A stretch of 64,000 bases of DNA. Origin: Malania oleifera (taxonomy: Eukaryota; Streptophyta; Magnoliopsida; Santalales; Ximeniaceae). Made by a program: the position numbers and the translations under genes. Where the stretch lies: the NCBI RefSeq assembly GCF_029873635.1, contig NC_080418.1, positions 9,691,062 through 9,755,061 of the forward strand. The letters are read 5' to 3'. The notes under the pieces were generated by a model. It ran no database searches. It had not been told where the DNA came from and saw nothing but the letters and a program-made list of their open reading frames with translations. This document shows, one piece after another, positions 1-11,709 of this stretch. The first letter of the stretch is position 1, and each line of letters starts with the position of its first letter.

Positions 1-420
1 ATGCCACCTATGGCACCCATAACATCGTGCACGAGATGAATCCCCCTGTGAGCCCCATGGTTCCACCTCCTATCATTTACCAACATCGTAGTTATTCTTC
101 TTCCATTGCCCCAGACAAGCACTAGTATGAGAACTAGAAGGCGCTAGCCTTTTCTTCTGATCTTGGACTACCACTTCCTCTTGAAGACTAGCTTCAGCCA
201 CGGTAGCTTTATCCACCAGCACAGCAAATTCCCGAATCTTCAGAACTGCCACCTACTTACGGATATCCTTCCTCAAACCCTTCGCGAACCTCCGAGTCTT
301 CTTATACTCACTCGATATCAAGCACGTAGTAAAATGAGATAGCTCGATGTACCTGGCCGCATATCTCTGCATCGTCAAGGTTCCCTGGGTTAGACTTGAG
401 AACTCATCTGCCTTCACGTC

Positions 421-867
421 TCAGGTGGAAGCTGAGAAGTATCGATCGAAGAATACCTCCTTGAAACGGCTCCACGTCATCTTTGATGGCCCGATCCTCT
501 GCTCCTCCAACAGACTCACGACCATCCACCATCTCTCAGCTTCACCTACTAGCTGAAATGTAACATAGAGAACCCTCTGTTCGTCTGTGCAATGTAGAAC
601 TTTCAATATCTTCTCCGTCTTCTGCACCCAGTTCTCAGCCACTATTGGGTCAGATCCTCTAGTGAACATCGGAGGATGCATGAGGGTAAATTTCTCGATA
701 GTGCAACCCGCAGTAGTAGGTGGACGTTCCTGTCCCCTAACACTCCGCCCAATATCCCACAAGACCTGCTCAGTCAAGCCTCGAGGCACGGTAGGAGACC
801 CATCACCTGAAGTCCCCTTCGAGCTACCGTCCAAGTTGTTATCCTTGGGCTTCATTCTAAAAACTGG
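421..867 (-). pseudogene. gag region of the left-edge gypsy element
   Basis: This is retrotransposon gag-like coding sequence on the minus strand. It begins with a lysine-rich MKPKDNN stretch and carries the retrotrans_gag signature around [10 protein letters not shown]. The same protein family occurs at 44970-45500 (plus) and 38715-39280 (minus), which confirms a retrotransposon origin. It is a fossil fragment and no host role is inferred. Confidence 0.8.
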
Positions 868-1185
868 ATAAGAATAAATTAGTATTCCTATGTCATAGCA
901 CAATTAATACAATCCTTGTAAAATAATTATGTCAACATCTAAACTCTCGATTCCAGGTCTGCCTCACCACACTGACACGAAACCATCATTGGTTTGTCGT
1001 GGTTTTACTAAAATCGTCATTCCAAGAAAAACACAAAACACCGTCAATGAATTCTTGTCTAGCTACAAGACAACCCTCAACGTACTCTACCCATATCTCA
1101 ATCTACCCATTCCTTACATTCCTATACTCTGGTATGTTCACCTAATCAAGCCTAACCAAGTCTTCAAGACCTAACAACCTGGTTA

Positions 1186-1197
1186 GCTCTGATACCA
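1186..1197 (-). other. primer-binding site, tRNA-Met type
   Basis: On the minus strand this reads TGGTATCAGAGC, the usual plant LTR-retrotransposon site complementary to the 3' end of initiator tRNA-Met. It lies immediately inside the LTR that starts near 1200, which sets the element's orientation as minus. Confidence 0.85.
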
Positions 1198-1199
1198 AT

Positions 1200-3237
1200 C
1201 CATCACGCCCCGAACGCCAAAAGTGGGCTCCAGGGTGTGATCTGAGAACCTAACATGTAACGACCTGCTATTTATTTTCCAGTTCCATTTTATTTTTTTA
1301 TTTTTTTATTTTTTTTATTTTTTTATTTTTTTATATATATACTATGAAATTTATAATGCTCTGATACCTACTAGATTAAACCAAATCATAAACCTAAGCA
1401 GCGAGAAGCGGAACTTATATAAACACAATAAAGAAAATATACAATACCAAAGTGCTAAAATATTCCCAAAATATACATATACGACTTTTTCCCAAAATAC
1501 CCTCAACTGAGTAACCTTTCTAAAATATTCACTCTACTGACATACCTGAACTGTAACCTCCTTTATCTGCGAGCCTGATATACTCGCCTAATTGGATCAC
1601 CTGAAAAAAAAATTAATTTAATGGGATGAAACGACGCTCAGTAAAACGAAATATGTTATTGCTAGTGTGTGGCAAGTGAGTTACAATACTATTAAGATCT
1701 GTTTCTATATAATCATGTATAACTGAATCTGTAAATATAGTACAAATAATATAAACCACCACCCTTCTTATGTTGCTTAACATATCTGTATTTTAGGTTT
1801 CTATACATAATACTTTATATATATATATAGGTACATTCCCTGTTTTTGTGAAACTGTACATACATAATAATAACTGAAAACTTCCCTGGATGGATAAATG
1901 TATGTCATGATTTAACCCCTCATGACAGGGTTGTACGGCCTATAGGCGGGATCTATCCTGGTTGGCCGACCGACCAGGATAAACCACTATACTCTGTCAA
2001 TCTGATCAGTCCTCCTCAACCCATATTCGATGGGGAGCCTGTCCACTCGTGGGCATACGATCGACCTACCTACCACATATTATTTGAATAGGTGGTTGCA
2101 CTCTATACTGTATATAGCTACGGTACTGTGCTCTGTAAACTGTATCTGTAATGATCTATCAGGGTCTGATACTATATAATACATCTCTATATACAACTAT
2201 CTATTTTACCATGATTCTGTAATAACTGTATTAACCATGACGTTGTAGTAAACTGTATCTATAACAACTGTGTTTCTGAAATTAACTGTAAATATGTATG
2301 TCATGGTACTGTAAACAGTATAATAATGGTATTCTGTCATTGCTATAAAATATATCCACTGTCTGTATATTCTGTAAAACATAACTCTGAAAAATACTGT
2401 AAAACATGTTTTTGTACTATATCTATATTCTCAAGCCACACAGTAATTTAAAACATATTATTTATAATTGATAAATTGTATAAAATTCTGCTGTGAATAA
2501 TAACTTGGTAAAAATATACATTTCATACTAAAAATCATTGTAGAACTGCCTAGCATAGCATATTTCTCTTACCTGATTCCTGTTAAAAACTCCTACTATG
2601 ATGAGTCCTACACCCGCAGGGTTTTCCACTCAACACCCTGAAAATCATATATCCCAGAACAAAATATTACTATTTCTACATCTACAGCATATCCTACAAC
2701 TGTTAGAAAGTCAAATTTCAATAAAAGGTCATACCTTGAATCTGGGATGAAATTCAACTTCATCCCACGGACGATCTGCTCCAACAAACTTGGAGAGAAC
2801 TTCCCCAGGAGCATCGTGGTGGCCTCAGATCGTCGATCCGGAGAATGACGGGGCCGAAATCGAAGAGAGAAGAGGGAAGGACCATAGGGGAGAGAGAAGA
2901 GAGGGTTTTGATGAGTTTTCTGCGCAAGAAAACTGAGTTTAGCACTATTTATACTGCAAGCTTCGTCGACGAACCACGTCATCTCGTCGACGAGGTCACA
3001 AAGAAGGTTTGTCAACGAACACCATCTCCTCGTCGACCAAAATTCAGAACTTAAGATAACCTCTCGGTATCTTCTCGTCAACGAAACTTGTCTTTGTCGA
3101 CGAGACTCTCTTGTACCCTCGTCGACGAATCCTCTGTGTTTGTTGACAAGGACCTGATAAATTCTCTTGGGTCATTATATCCCAAAGTTGATGTTGCGAG
3201 ATAAGGCTCTGACTGTTAAAATAACTTTTATATAACA
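1200..3237 (-). repeat. 5' LTR of the left-edge gypsy element
   Basis: The LTR is about 2 kb. Its inner end resembles the LTR ends at 39597 and 44646 (a GGGGCGTGA-like end next to the primer site). Near its outer end there is a TATA box (TATAAATAG on the minus strand, about 2948-2956), preceded in the direction of transcription by a cluster of TCGTCGACGA-type palindromes (about 2965-3135). The outer boundary at about 3237 is a best guess from a TGTTATAT...-type end; no target duplication can be checked. Confidence 0.7.
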
Positions 3238-3960
3238 AAAAAACGAGTTGTTATATGTATAATAATACTGTTTTTCAACATATAATTTGTTGATTATATG
3301 ACATAATAAAAAAGTATATAATCATTAATTTATGGTAATGATACTATTTATAATTAATTAAACTTAAATTTATATATTTCAATTAATATTACGCAAGCTA
3401 TTATGTTAATAATGAATAAACCAAACTCTGCAATTTTTTCTTTATTTCTTGCATAGGTGTGTGCTTATTTCTTCCTTCCACCTCTACCCATATTTTTAAT
3501 AAATGAATCGTATTGCAATTTATCAAAAATTTATTAATTCTGCATTTTTTCAGTTTATATTTTTTAATTACTCAATTTGTATTATTATTTGAAAGAGGAC
3601 ACCATGGATCTCAATATGAGTTTTTCATCCTAATTTAGGTATGAATAATATTTGATTCATAATGTTTAATCATATTTGAATAAATTTTCATTTTTAATAC
3701 TTTATAATATGGTGAGAAAATATAATAAAAAAGCATTTTCTTTTTATTTTTTTCTTCTTTCTTAAAATAATATTTAATTGTAATGGACTAAATGAATAAT
3801 TAAGTAAATAAAAATCTTATCTATAAACTAGTAATCATATGGTTAGGTAACAATAAAATCAAAAATAAAAAATTCAGAAAAAATTATTATCCATTGACTA
3901 TTAATAATATGGTTAGTTAACGATAAAATAATTAATTCAGAAAAAAAAATTATTAAAATG
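3238..3960. other. AT-rich intergenic stretch
   Basis: This is very AT-rich sequence with short direct repeats around 3830-3950 (repeated ATATGGTTAG blocks). I see no gene, RNA gene or element ends in it. The T-run at 3945-3955, read on the minus strand, would serve as the Pol III terminator of the neighbouring tRNA gene. Confidence 0.6.
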
Positions 3961-4042
3961 CGTGAGCGGCAGGATTCGAACCTGCGCGGGCAGAGCCCAC
4001 ATGATTTCTAGTCATGCCCGATAACCACTCCGGCACGCCCAC
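3961..4042 (-). tRNA. tRNA-Ser (AGA anticodon), copy 1
   Basis: On the minus strand the sequence folds as a class II tRNA. The acceptor stem GTGGGCG pairs with CGCTCAC (one G-U pair), there is a D-arm with GGTTATCGGG, the anticodon loop CTAGAAA gives AGA, a long variable arm runs GTGGGCTCTGCCCGC, and the T-arm has GGTTCGAATCC. The long variable arm and the anticodon identify serine. A discriminator G follows the acceptor. An oligo-T run lies just downstream, as expected for Pol III termination. CCA is not encoded, which is normal in plants. No intron is visible. Confidence 0.93.
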
Positions 4043-4364
4043 CGGATGCGCCTTCAGTTGCACAATGTTTTATTCGTTAAATATTTTAAGATTGGGTCCC
4101 AGATTGACGTAAGAAGATGCGTGAGGCTGCTGAAACTGTAGTACAGGGAATTGAAAACTCCGCTTCTTTCATCCCACCATCACATTCAAGTCCGACCTTT
4201 CTTGTTCTCCCTTATGATTTGCAAACCAGATCAACTTCCCAAAACAGGCAGAACAAAAAACCGGAAATACAAAAAATGAAATATGAAAACCCAGTTTTTT
4301 CGAATGCAGTTTGTTCTTTCGTGCCAATGATCCAAAAGATGGGGGTGGGGAAAAGTAAAAATCG

Positions 4365-4446
4365 CGTGGGCGGCAGGATTCGAACCTGCGCGGGCAGAGC
4401 CCACATGATTTCTAGTCATGCCCGATAACCACTCCGGCACGCCCAC
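4365..4446 (-). tRNA. tRNA-Ser (AGA anticodon), copy 2
   Basis: This is almost identical to the copy at 3961-4042, differing in the 3' acceptor strand, where CGCCCAC gives perfect pairing with GTGGGCG. It has the same AGA anticodon, long variable arm and T-arm. A T5 run lies just downstream on the minus strand (about 4355-4360). The two genes lie in the same orientation about 400 bp apart, pointing to a local tandem duplication; the sequences between them are not similar, so only the gene itself appears conserved. Confidence 0.94.
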
Positions 4447-6560
4447 CGATGCTCATAACTTTGTTAAAATATTTTTTCACCAAGTTGTGAGTTTTTTTTT
4501 TCCCCCTTCTTAAGAATTCCAATGTTGATTTTAAAATGCAGAGATATGCATGGGAGTGATTCTGACTTCTGTGCCGAAAATCCAAATCCAATTCCTTTTC
4601 ACAATGCATTTCCCAGTTTCAAAATCCTCCCCAGAAAATACTTGTTTTGTTCTTGATATTAAGCCCAAACTCATGCCCACCAACTGTTCGATGAGATGAA
4701 TGAACCACACTTTGCAACCACTGCTTGAATTTAATTGAAAGTCTTCCTCTTTGGTGGCTCTGATCATTGAAACTAAGATGTTTCCGAAGAAAATAGGATT
4801 GGCAAACGGGCAAAGGCTCTGCTATGAATTTACCCACTTAACGTCGGTGCGCCGCGGCTGTACAAGGATTCGTAAAACTATGAAGAGTTGCTGAGCAAGA
4901 ACTTCAAACGAGAGGCTCAGAGGCTTCAAGTGAAGGGTTTCAAGTTTCAGCTTACAATGTTGAATGGTTCCCGCTGAAAAGCTTTGCTCATGAAGCCTAA
5001 AAATTTGCATAACGTTTGGTATGTGAAACTTAAATGGCACAATTCTTAATTTTGTTTTACTCATGACCCATTGTGCTCTGTCACTCTTATTTCATATAGA
5101 TCCTTCACCTTCAGCTTCTGGCTGAGGTCTGCTTCACACTTGGGCGGCCGGAACGTATTAAATCCAAATCCGATTTAAACTAACGGATTCATCGATTTGT
5201 TTTCCCACCCCTGGCAGTCTTATATATTTGACGACATTGAAACAGTGAAACCACTTCCGTTCCGTGTGTTCTTTGGATCAGATTTTACTGTGGACTACAG
5301 GAACGACTCAAAGAAGAAATGTATTTTCTTGCTAGAGAAAGGATCAAATTTAATATATTAATATATTTAAATAAAAATATATTTTGCTTTTAACTAAAAA
5401 TTTAATAGGCAATTATGTTAATTATTTTTAATTAAAATTTAAACATTTTTTGCAAGTAAAAAATTATAATATCATTTTTAACTAACAATAATCTTTTCTT
5501 AATGTATATTTATAACGTATAATTGTCATCTTAATTTATTTTAAAATAATATTTTTAATTAAATTAATATTTTAAATTTATTTAATATTAGTTTAAATTA
5601 ATATATAATTCATATTTTACAGAATTGAATTATGTTTAATCAATAATTAATATGTTACAATACGTAACTATTCTTTAATTTTTTTAAAATTGCAAAATTG
5701 TCACTATAAATTTAAAATAATAATATTATTAAATTAATATATTAAATTTATTTAATGCTAGTTTAAATTAATAGATAGTTCATATTTTTTATTCCAAAAA
5801 TGAATTATACTTAATTAATAATTAATATGTTACAATACATAATAAAACAAGATATAACTATTCTTTTAACTTTTTTTAAATTATAAAAATACCACTATAA
5901 TATATTATATATACAAAATTATGGTCACACATGAATCACGATTTTGTATTATTTACATGTTTCTTTTTTCCATGATTCACATGCTTTTTACCACTCTTAT
6001 AAATTTGTATCTCATCGATACATAAATCTTTAAACAATTTAATTTTGTTTCAAAATCTTGAATCCAAATCAAGGTAGATTCAAGAAAATCAAATCAAGAT
6101 TAAGAGGATCATCGAAGATTGTGAGCAATCGTTAGAAGATTTTACATATATAACTAAAATTTTCTTACCCAATTCAATGATATTGTTAGCTAAAATCAAG
6201 ATGTGCTTTTGAATTTTGCATGTGTATGACATTTTTATTGGATAAATCCTAATAAATTGTTCATGAGTCATCTTGTTTTATTGATTAAATATTATTGTAT
6301 ACATTAAGAGACTCCTATATGTTTACAAAATAATTTAGGTTTGTTATTTACGATCATTGATCGTGTTCAAATTTAGATTTATGTAAATTTGATAAAAATG
6401 TAATATAATTATATAAATTCACACAAATATAAATTGAATATGCAAATATCATATTTCCAAACGCAAAATCCATAGCTGGTAATTTTTATTTTTTACAACT
6501 AGGAATGCATCCAAATGTTACAAATCAGAAAGACCCAAAAAAAAAACAAGGAAAAAGAAA
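4447..6560. other. Intergenic region with a short tandem duplication
   Basis: Between 4447 and about 5330 the base composition is mixed but I recognise no gene. From 5340 the DNA becomes extremely AT-rich. Segments around 5540-5715 and 5715-5880 are clearly similar to each other (shared TTTAATTAATA, AATATGTTACAATAC and ATAACTATTCTT blocks), so a unit of about 175 bp has been duplicated in tandem. No terminal repeats or coding potential were seen. Confidence 0.5.
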
Positions 6561-6623
6561 AAGATTTAAGCCTGGGTCTCTTGCGTGCCGGCCATTGCCG
6601 CCGGGATAGACGCGGCGGTAGGT

Positions 6624-7277
6624 TCAGCGGGCACCGCCGTCGGCTGTGCCAGTAGCTTGAACGCACTTCCCAACTCCATTCCCCAACAACAATTTCTTCC
6701 TGGTCTCATCCTTCAGCTTCGTAACTTCCATCTTCAATTCCAGAAATGCCCCCCATACATCCCGCAACCGCATCTCCATCTCCTTCAATTCCTCTCCCGA
6801 TCGTCCGTAACACGCCTCCATTTCTTTGTTCATCAACTCTGCATCGACCACATCCCAACTGTCTATCTCAATCCTCATCTCCAACTCCTCGATCTCCTTC
6901 ATTATCTTCGGATCATCATCGGCGCCTCTCTCCTCGTTACGCAGCAAGTACGCCACCTTGACTTGATCCAGTTCATCGCCAAAATCACACATCTCATTGA
7001 GGCTCTGTTTCGGCCCTCCGCTCTCTCTCTTCTTCTTCGAACTCAACTGGATCAGATCAATTCGCAAGTTGTCGAGGTCTATCTCGATCGCGTCCAATCG
7101 ATCATTCATTGATTTCAAAGCCAATTCTTTGCGCTCTTCCTCGATGCCCTTCCCGTATCCGGACACGCGACTGAATTCGCAGTAGCCAAAATCCGGCACG
7201 GGGAAAGCCTCCTTCCCCGCTTCCGCTTGATGACCAATGCACGGTGATGCGCCGATGAAGATCGGATAAGCTGCCAT
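6624..7277 (-). CDS. Single-exon 217-aa coiled-coil protein, function unknown
   Basis: I do not recognise this protein. It runs from an ATG at 7277 to a stop at 6624 without introns. The first 50 residues are neutral and Gly/Pro-rich (MAAYPIFIGASPCIGHQ, then VPDFGYCEFSRVSGYGKG). From about residue 45 to 195 it is dominated by Glu, Lys, Leu and Met in heptad-like patterns (MNDRLDAIEIDLDNLRIDL; EIEELEMRIEI; EELKEMEMRLRDV), so long coiled coils are likely. There is no signal peptide or membrane segment. The GC content is much higher than its surroundings, and a TATA box lies about 85 bp before the ATG, which supports a real gene. It may be lineage-specific or retroposed; no function is assigned. 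Confidence 0.7.
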   Translation of the reverse strand: MAAYPIFIGASPCIGHQAEAGKEAFPVPDFGYCEFSRVSGYGKGIEEERKELALKSMNDRLDAIEIDLDNLRIDLIQLSSKKKRESGGPKQSLNEMCDFGDELDQVKVAYLLRNEERGADDDPKIMKEIEELEMRIEIDSWDVVDAELMNKEMEACYGRSGEELKEMEMRLRDVWGAFLELKMEVTKLKDETRKKLLLGNGVGKCVQATGTADGGAR

Positions 7278-7361
7278 TAATACTGAAGATCGAATTGTAT
7301 TGGAACTCTGAAAGATTTGGTGGTTTATGGTGAAAGGAAAACCCTAACCGATGAAGAGGAG

Positions 7362-7368
7362 ATATATA
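7362..7368 (-). promoter_or_regulatory. TATA box of the 217-aa gene
   Basis: On the minus strand CTATATAT lies about 85 bp upstream of the ATG at 7277, preceded by a CT-rich stretch (7370-7400). A short leader containing AACCCTAA follows, which is typical of a plant core promoter. Confidence 0.6.
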
Positions 7369-7929
7369 GCGAGAGAGCGAGAGAGAAAGAGGGAGGGAAT
7401 GGAGAGTCGTAGAGAGTTAAGTGATACTTAGCGCCAAAATGCATGCCTAAGAATATGAACTCACAAGCGATCGTGGCATTCCATAATTGGTTGAAATTAC
7501 TTAATTTTTTCACATTTAATAAATTATTATTTGTAATTTTTTATTGTGATGTTTTTCTTGCGAATAAAATTGTATTAATTTTCTGTAAAAGGACAATTAA
7601 AGATTATTTTTACTAAAATAAAAATAATTATGTTTTTTTATTTATTACAAATTTTATACCGAAAAGGGTTAAGATGAACAAAGTAAACAAATTCAAAACT
7701 TAATCACAAATTTCGCATTAATTCGAAATAGAAAAATATTATGCAACCAATAACTAGTTTGAACTATTAATTGGTCATTAATTTATAATTATCATTTGTT
7801 ACTTTGAATCTATTTTTCAGTTTGCAGAATTATTCCAATAAAATCTTAAATTTTAATTAAGAATTTTATAAATCAAATAAATTACAACAATTTATATTTG
7901 TTTTAGTGACAATAAATTTAACTAAGTTA

Positions 7930-8650
7930 TTAAGAAAAAAATAAAACAAAAAAATTAAAAATTAAATAAAAATGCAACATACGAGAATATCCTATTTTTA
8001 ATTGAATAAAAATGCGATATTTATTTAGAAAATAAAAAAAATAAACATTAAATTAGAATAATCCCTAAGAATATACCATTTTTAATTTTAAACATCTTTA
8101 CCATTGATACGTACAAGTTAATGTCATTTGCATTTGAAGAAAGAAATTCTTCAAAAGATTTGGTGTGTTTTTATGAAAGCAAAAAACCCCTAATTGATGA
8201 AAGAGAGATTGTTAATTTGTGCTTAAATTTTGTGTAAGAATAAGAAAGAAAATATTGTGTGAGATCAAATGAATTCTAATGTAAGGATAAGCATATTTAT
8301 GACCTTAATATATTAACAAAATGAGATCACAATTAAAATATTACAAGCAATATTTAAGGGATATTTGTTTTCTCACAATAATCTCTTAATGAGCACGATC
8401 TCTGATATACATTATTAATTAAGAAGAAGTATTTTATATATATATATATAAATATATCTTAAAATGCTCTTATTGTCGTATGTCTTAAAAATTTATTAAA
8501 GGGTCTCTTATTTGATGAGCATTTCATTAGGAGAAATTTATGGATAGAACTATGCTTAACAAATAATCTGAAAAATACAGTTCAAGAATCATGAATGCCT
8601 GTTTGTTTGGCATTTAGTTTTTATATTTTTGTTTAGCTGTTGTATTGCTG
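7930..8650. repeat. Direct repeat unit, copy 1 (relic of a gene leader region)
   Basis: This segment is closely similar to 9826-11010: both contain AAATAAAAATGCAACATA, AGATTTGGTGTG, CCTAATTGATGAAAGAGAG, AAATTTTGTGTAAGAAT and GGATAAGCATAT in the same order. Part of it (8150-8205) also resembles the leader of the 217-aa gene at 7305-7360 (AGATTTGGTG, then AAACCCTAA and GATGAA). I infer decayed duplication of a gene's upstream region; no coding sequence remains. Confidence 0.55.
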
Positions 8651-9199
8651 AAAAAAAAAAATGTAACAATTTGTTTATTTATGTTGTTAGTTTTTTATTT
8701 TTATCTGTAAAATTTGGAAATCCTATTTTATGATTTTCAATTATTGTGGCAAACTATTGCTATAGTACTTTAATGGGCTAAATTGACTTTACGGATTGAA
8801 ATATTTACTCTACATAAAATTCTTGATTAAAAATAAAATACCATGACATTTAAAATATAAGTAAAACAAGAAATATCCATAAATGTTATAGAATTTAGAG
8901 GAAAAAAAAAAAGGCATTCCAAAATTTATTTTTATCATTTTTCAAAATTTTTATCAGAAGAAAAAAATTAATTTGAATTTTTTGTTTTACAACAATTTTT
9001 TTTTATTCAAGGGGTTAAATAAACGAAATACTATCAAACGACTGTAGACAATTCAACATACAAATTCAAATATAAGTTCATTTTTTTCTTTGTTTTTTTT
9101 TGAGTTGATACTACTTTTTATATTTTCTATATTTCTAATATTCATAGGTTATTCCACTACAAATTATTGTGCATCGTTGAACAAAATATGATCAAGTAA

Positions 9200-9415
9200 T
9201 AATTAATTTCTTGGCTCAAGTGGTAAGGGCAATTTGTGACTTGGTGACCCCAAGGTCACTGGTTCGATTTCCTCCCGAGAGTTTACCTTGGTGAATTACC
9301 AAGGATACGTCAATAAGCGGACGGCTTTTATCCTCCCGAGTTTGGTGTCACACCATAGTATCCAAAGTAGTGCAATAATGGCTGGAGTCACCGGGTTATC
9401 AAAAATATTTTTTTT
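9200..9415 (+). mobile_element. tRNA-derived SINE
   Basis: The 5' end shows a Pol III A box (GGCTCAAGTGGTAAGGGC) followed about 40 bp later by a B box (GGTTCGATTTCC). The body runs about 150 bp further and ends in a T-rich tail near 9410. It sits in AT-rich intergenic DNA. Possible short target duplications (AGTAAT near 9196 and 9417) are weak. Confidence 0.7.
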
Positions 9416-9419
9416 AGTA

Positions 9420-9825
9420 ATTGACTGGAAGCTCAAATTAAGCTTAGACCACACAACGAGCTTTATCCGTTGCTCCCAAAACTCGAACTTGAGACTTTAA
9501 ATATGGAAGTCTCTACTCTTAAGTTTAAAGATATTTATTTAAAAAAAATTTATTGATTGACATTTAGAATTTAAGTAGAAATATTTTTTATGTTAACATA
9601 TTTAGTACATGTATAAAGAGAAGTTTGTTCTTTACTTTTCATTTTTAAAAATGTTTAATATGAATATTTATAGAATAGTAAAAATAATCTAAATTATGTA
9701 ATAAAAAAAATACTAAGCAGCTGTTAACTAATGTAAATTAACACATAATCATCTTACAAATAACTGATGATAACTAATTGATAATGAAAACAGGCACAAA
9801 TGAAAATATAAATAATTAACTAATT
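9420..9825. other. AT-rich intergenic stretch
   Basis: No gene, RNA gene or repeat ends are visible here; it is simple AT-rich sequence between the SINE and the second direct-repeat copy. Confidence 0.5.
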
Positions 9826-9856
9826 AAAAATTAAATAAAAATGCAACATAGACGGC

Positions 9857-10232
9857 CTAGGGGTGAGCATAATTTGGTTAAAACCAAATTAACCAACTTA
9901 ACTGAGTAAATTCGATCGGTTCGGTTTGATTTTCATTTTCTTTGAATTTCAGTTTTCGATTTTCGATTTGGTTTTTGGGTTCAGTTAATTCGGTTAACCG
10001 AATTAACCAAATAGTATAAATTAATAATAAATAATTATATATATTATATATTAAAATATTAAATCGGTTAAAATTGGTTAACCGATTTAACCAAAATTTG
10101 GTTTGGTTGGTTTTGAGTTCGGTTAAATATGAAATTTCAGTCGGTTCGGATAATGAAATTTTTTAATCGAAATTTTTTGATAAATTCAGTTAATAAACAG
10201 AATTCATCGAACCGACCGAATGCTCACCATTT
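9857..10232. mobile_element. Foldback/MITE-like element with GGTGAGCAT ends
   Basis: The left end GGGGTGAGCATAA and right end ATGCTCACC are inverted repeats. The interior is built of GGTTAAAACC, CGGTTAACCGAA and TTCGGTTCGG-type inverted motifs around an AT core. This layout is common in plant non-autonomous DNA elements (hAT-like MITEs). No clear 8-bp target duplication is visible, so the superfamily is tentative. It has no coding capacity. Confidence 0.55.
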
Positions 10233-10319
10233 ACACTCGCATATTGGTTGTGTCTAATTACTATAGACAATTGAAAAGTGTTGCAATCATGAAGTAATTA
10301 TGAATTTTTTGATTTATTA

Positions 10320-10378
10320 ATTATGAGTAATTATGAGTGAGTTAAGAAATATATATATATATATATATATATATATTT
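10320..10378. repeat. AT microsatellite
   Basis: A perfect (AT)n run lies at about 10348-10376, within the second direct-repeat copy and absent from the corresponding place in copy 1. Confidence 0.8.
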
Positions 10379-11010
10379 CTCAACCAATATTTATTTGAAA
10401 ATATTTTAGGAAATTAAAAAAAAACATTAAATTAGAATAATCCCAAATATTATTAAGAGAATTCCCCTCTTAGTGGAATCTTCAATTTTAGACATCTTTT
10501 AATGCTATTTGCATTTAAAGAAAGAAACTCTTCAAAAGATTTGGTGTGTTTTTGACAAAAGCAAAAACCCTAATTGATGAAAGAGAGATTGTTATTCTAT
10601 GCTTAAATTTTGTGTAAGAATAATAAAAAAATATTTGTGAGATCAAATGGACTCTAATTTAAGGATAAGCATATATTTATGACTTTACTAAGAAAAGGAG
10701 CTCACGATTAAAATGTTAGAAGCAATATTTATGGGATTTTTATTTCTCACAATAGTCTCTTAATAAGCACTGGTCTTTGATACACATTAATTAAGAAAGC
10801 GATTCTCTCAAAGAAGTGTTGTTTTTATATACTTTAATTAAAGGATTTCGTATTTGATTAGTATTCCATTAGGAGAAATTCGTGGATAGAACTACACTCG
10901 ACAAACAACTTGAATTACAATTAAAAAACACTATTCAAGAATCATGAATGTCCGGGCAAGAGACTGTTTGACATTTAGTTTTTATTTTTTGTTTAATTGT
11001 TGCATTGTTG

Positions 11011-11690
11011 AAAAGAAAATGATGAAATAATATATTTACACTTTTAAAAGGTGTTAAACTTTTAAAAAACCTACTAGCCCACACTAAGACTTTAAAATTG
11101 TTAGGGAGGACCAAAGTATATTGAATATATTTTAGGCTTCCTTTGAAACTTGAAGAATATTAAGAAAAAAATTTGAATGGATCCCTTTTTTCATATTTAG
11201 TATCAACGGAAGTAAAAAAAAAATGAAATAAAAGTATACCAAACCAAACAAAATTTTAATTTTACAAGTCATAACATTCAATTTTTTTATTCTTATTTTA
11301 ATAATTTTTAAAAATTTTATATTTTTAAAATTATTTAATATAAAGAGAAAATATAATGAAAAATGAGTTTCCTTCTTATTATTATTATTTTTTCTTTCCT
11401 TGCATAAAATCTTTGAGCTAAATAAACCCTTGACATGTTTGTACTTATTGTATTTTTTCATTGAGTGTTGACTAAATTATCTACTCTATTAAAAAAAAAA
11501 AATACTTTCTTAATTATAAATACGAATAAGTACATTCCAATAGCAATAAAAAAGAGTAAAAAAAATAACATGGTCAATTATTTAAACAAATATGAAGAAT
11601 AATTTTTACTAGAGTTAGCTTGAAATAATTATTTTTTTCTAACTCGAAATCCAACTTAAATGCGCTCTTTAAACCCTCCCAAATGAAATT
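11011..11690. other. AT-rich intergenic stretch
   Basis: Simple AT-rich sequence with several homopolymer runs. No gene or element ends were recognised. Confidence 0.5.
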
Positions 11691-11709
11691 AAACATGACC
11701 CGCCCCATA

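Larger units (their letters stand above)
1..3237 (-). mobile_element. Ty3/gypsy LTR retrotransposon, promoter-side end only (cut by window edge)
   Basis: This minus-strand element enters from the left edge. It shows a gag region (about 1-870), a primer-binding site and one long LTR (about 1200-3237). The gag piece reads like plant chromovirus gag: it contains [16 protein letters not shown] and a tryptophan pair in EAERWW, and it resembles the gag parts of the two Tekay-like elements at 34933-39596 and 44647-49888. The rest of the element lies outside the window. It is an old, broken copy, and its age cannot be estimated because the partner LTR is not visible. Confidence 0.85.
9826..11010. repeat. 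Direct repeat unit, copy 2, split by a MITE-like insertion
   Basis: This matches 7930-8650 over most of its length. The match starts with the shared AAATAAAAATGCAACATA block at about 9830, is interrupted by the foldback element at 9857-10232, then resumes at about 10400 and continues to about 11010. Divergence is moderate (many small indels), so the duplication is old. Confidence 0.55.

Noticed and set aside
4117-5064. Several open frames of 60-100 aa between the tRNA genes and the AT-rich region
   Set aside because: They overlap on both strands, one runs through a tRNA gene, and none shows a recognisable domain or splice pattern.
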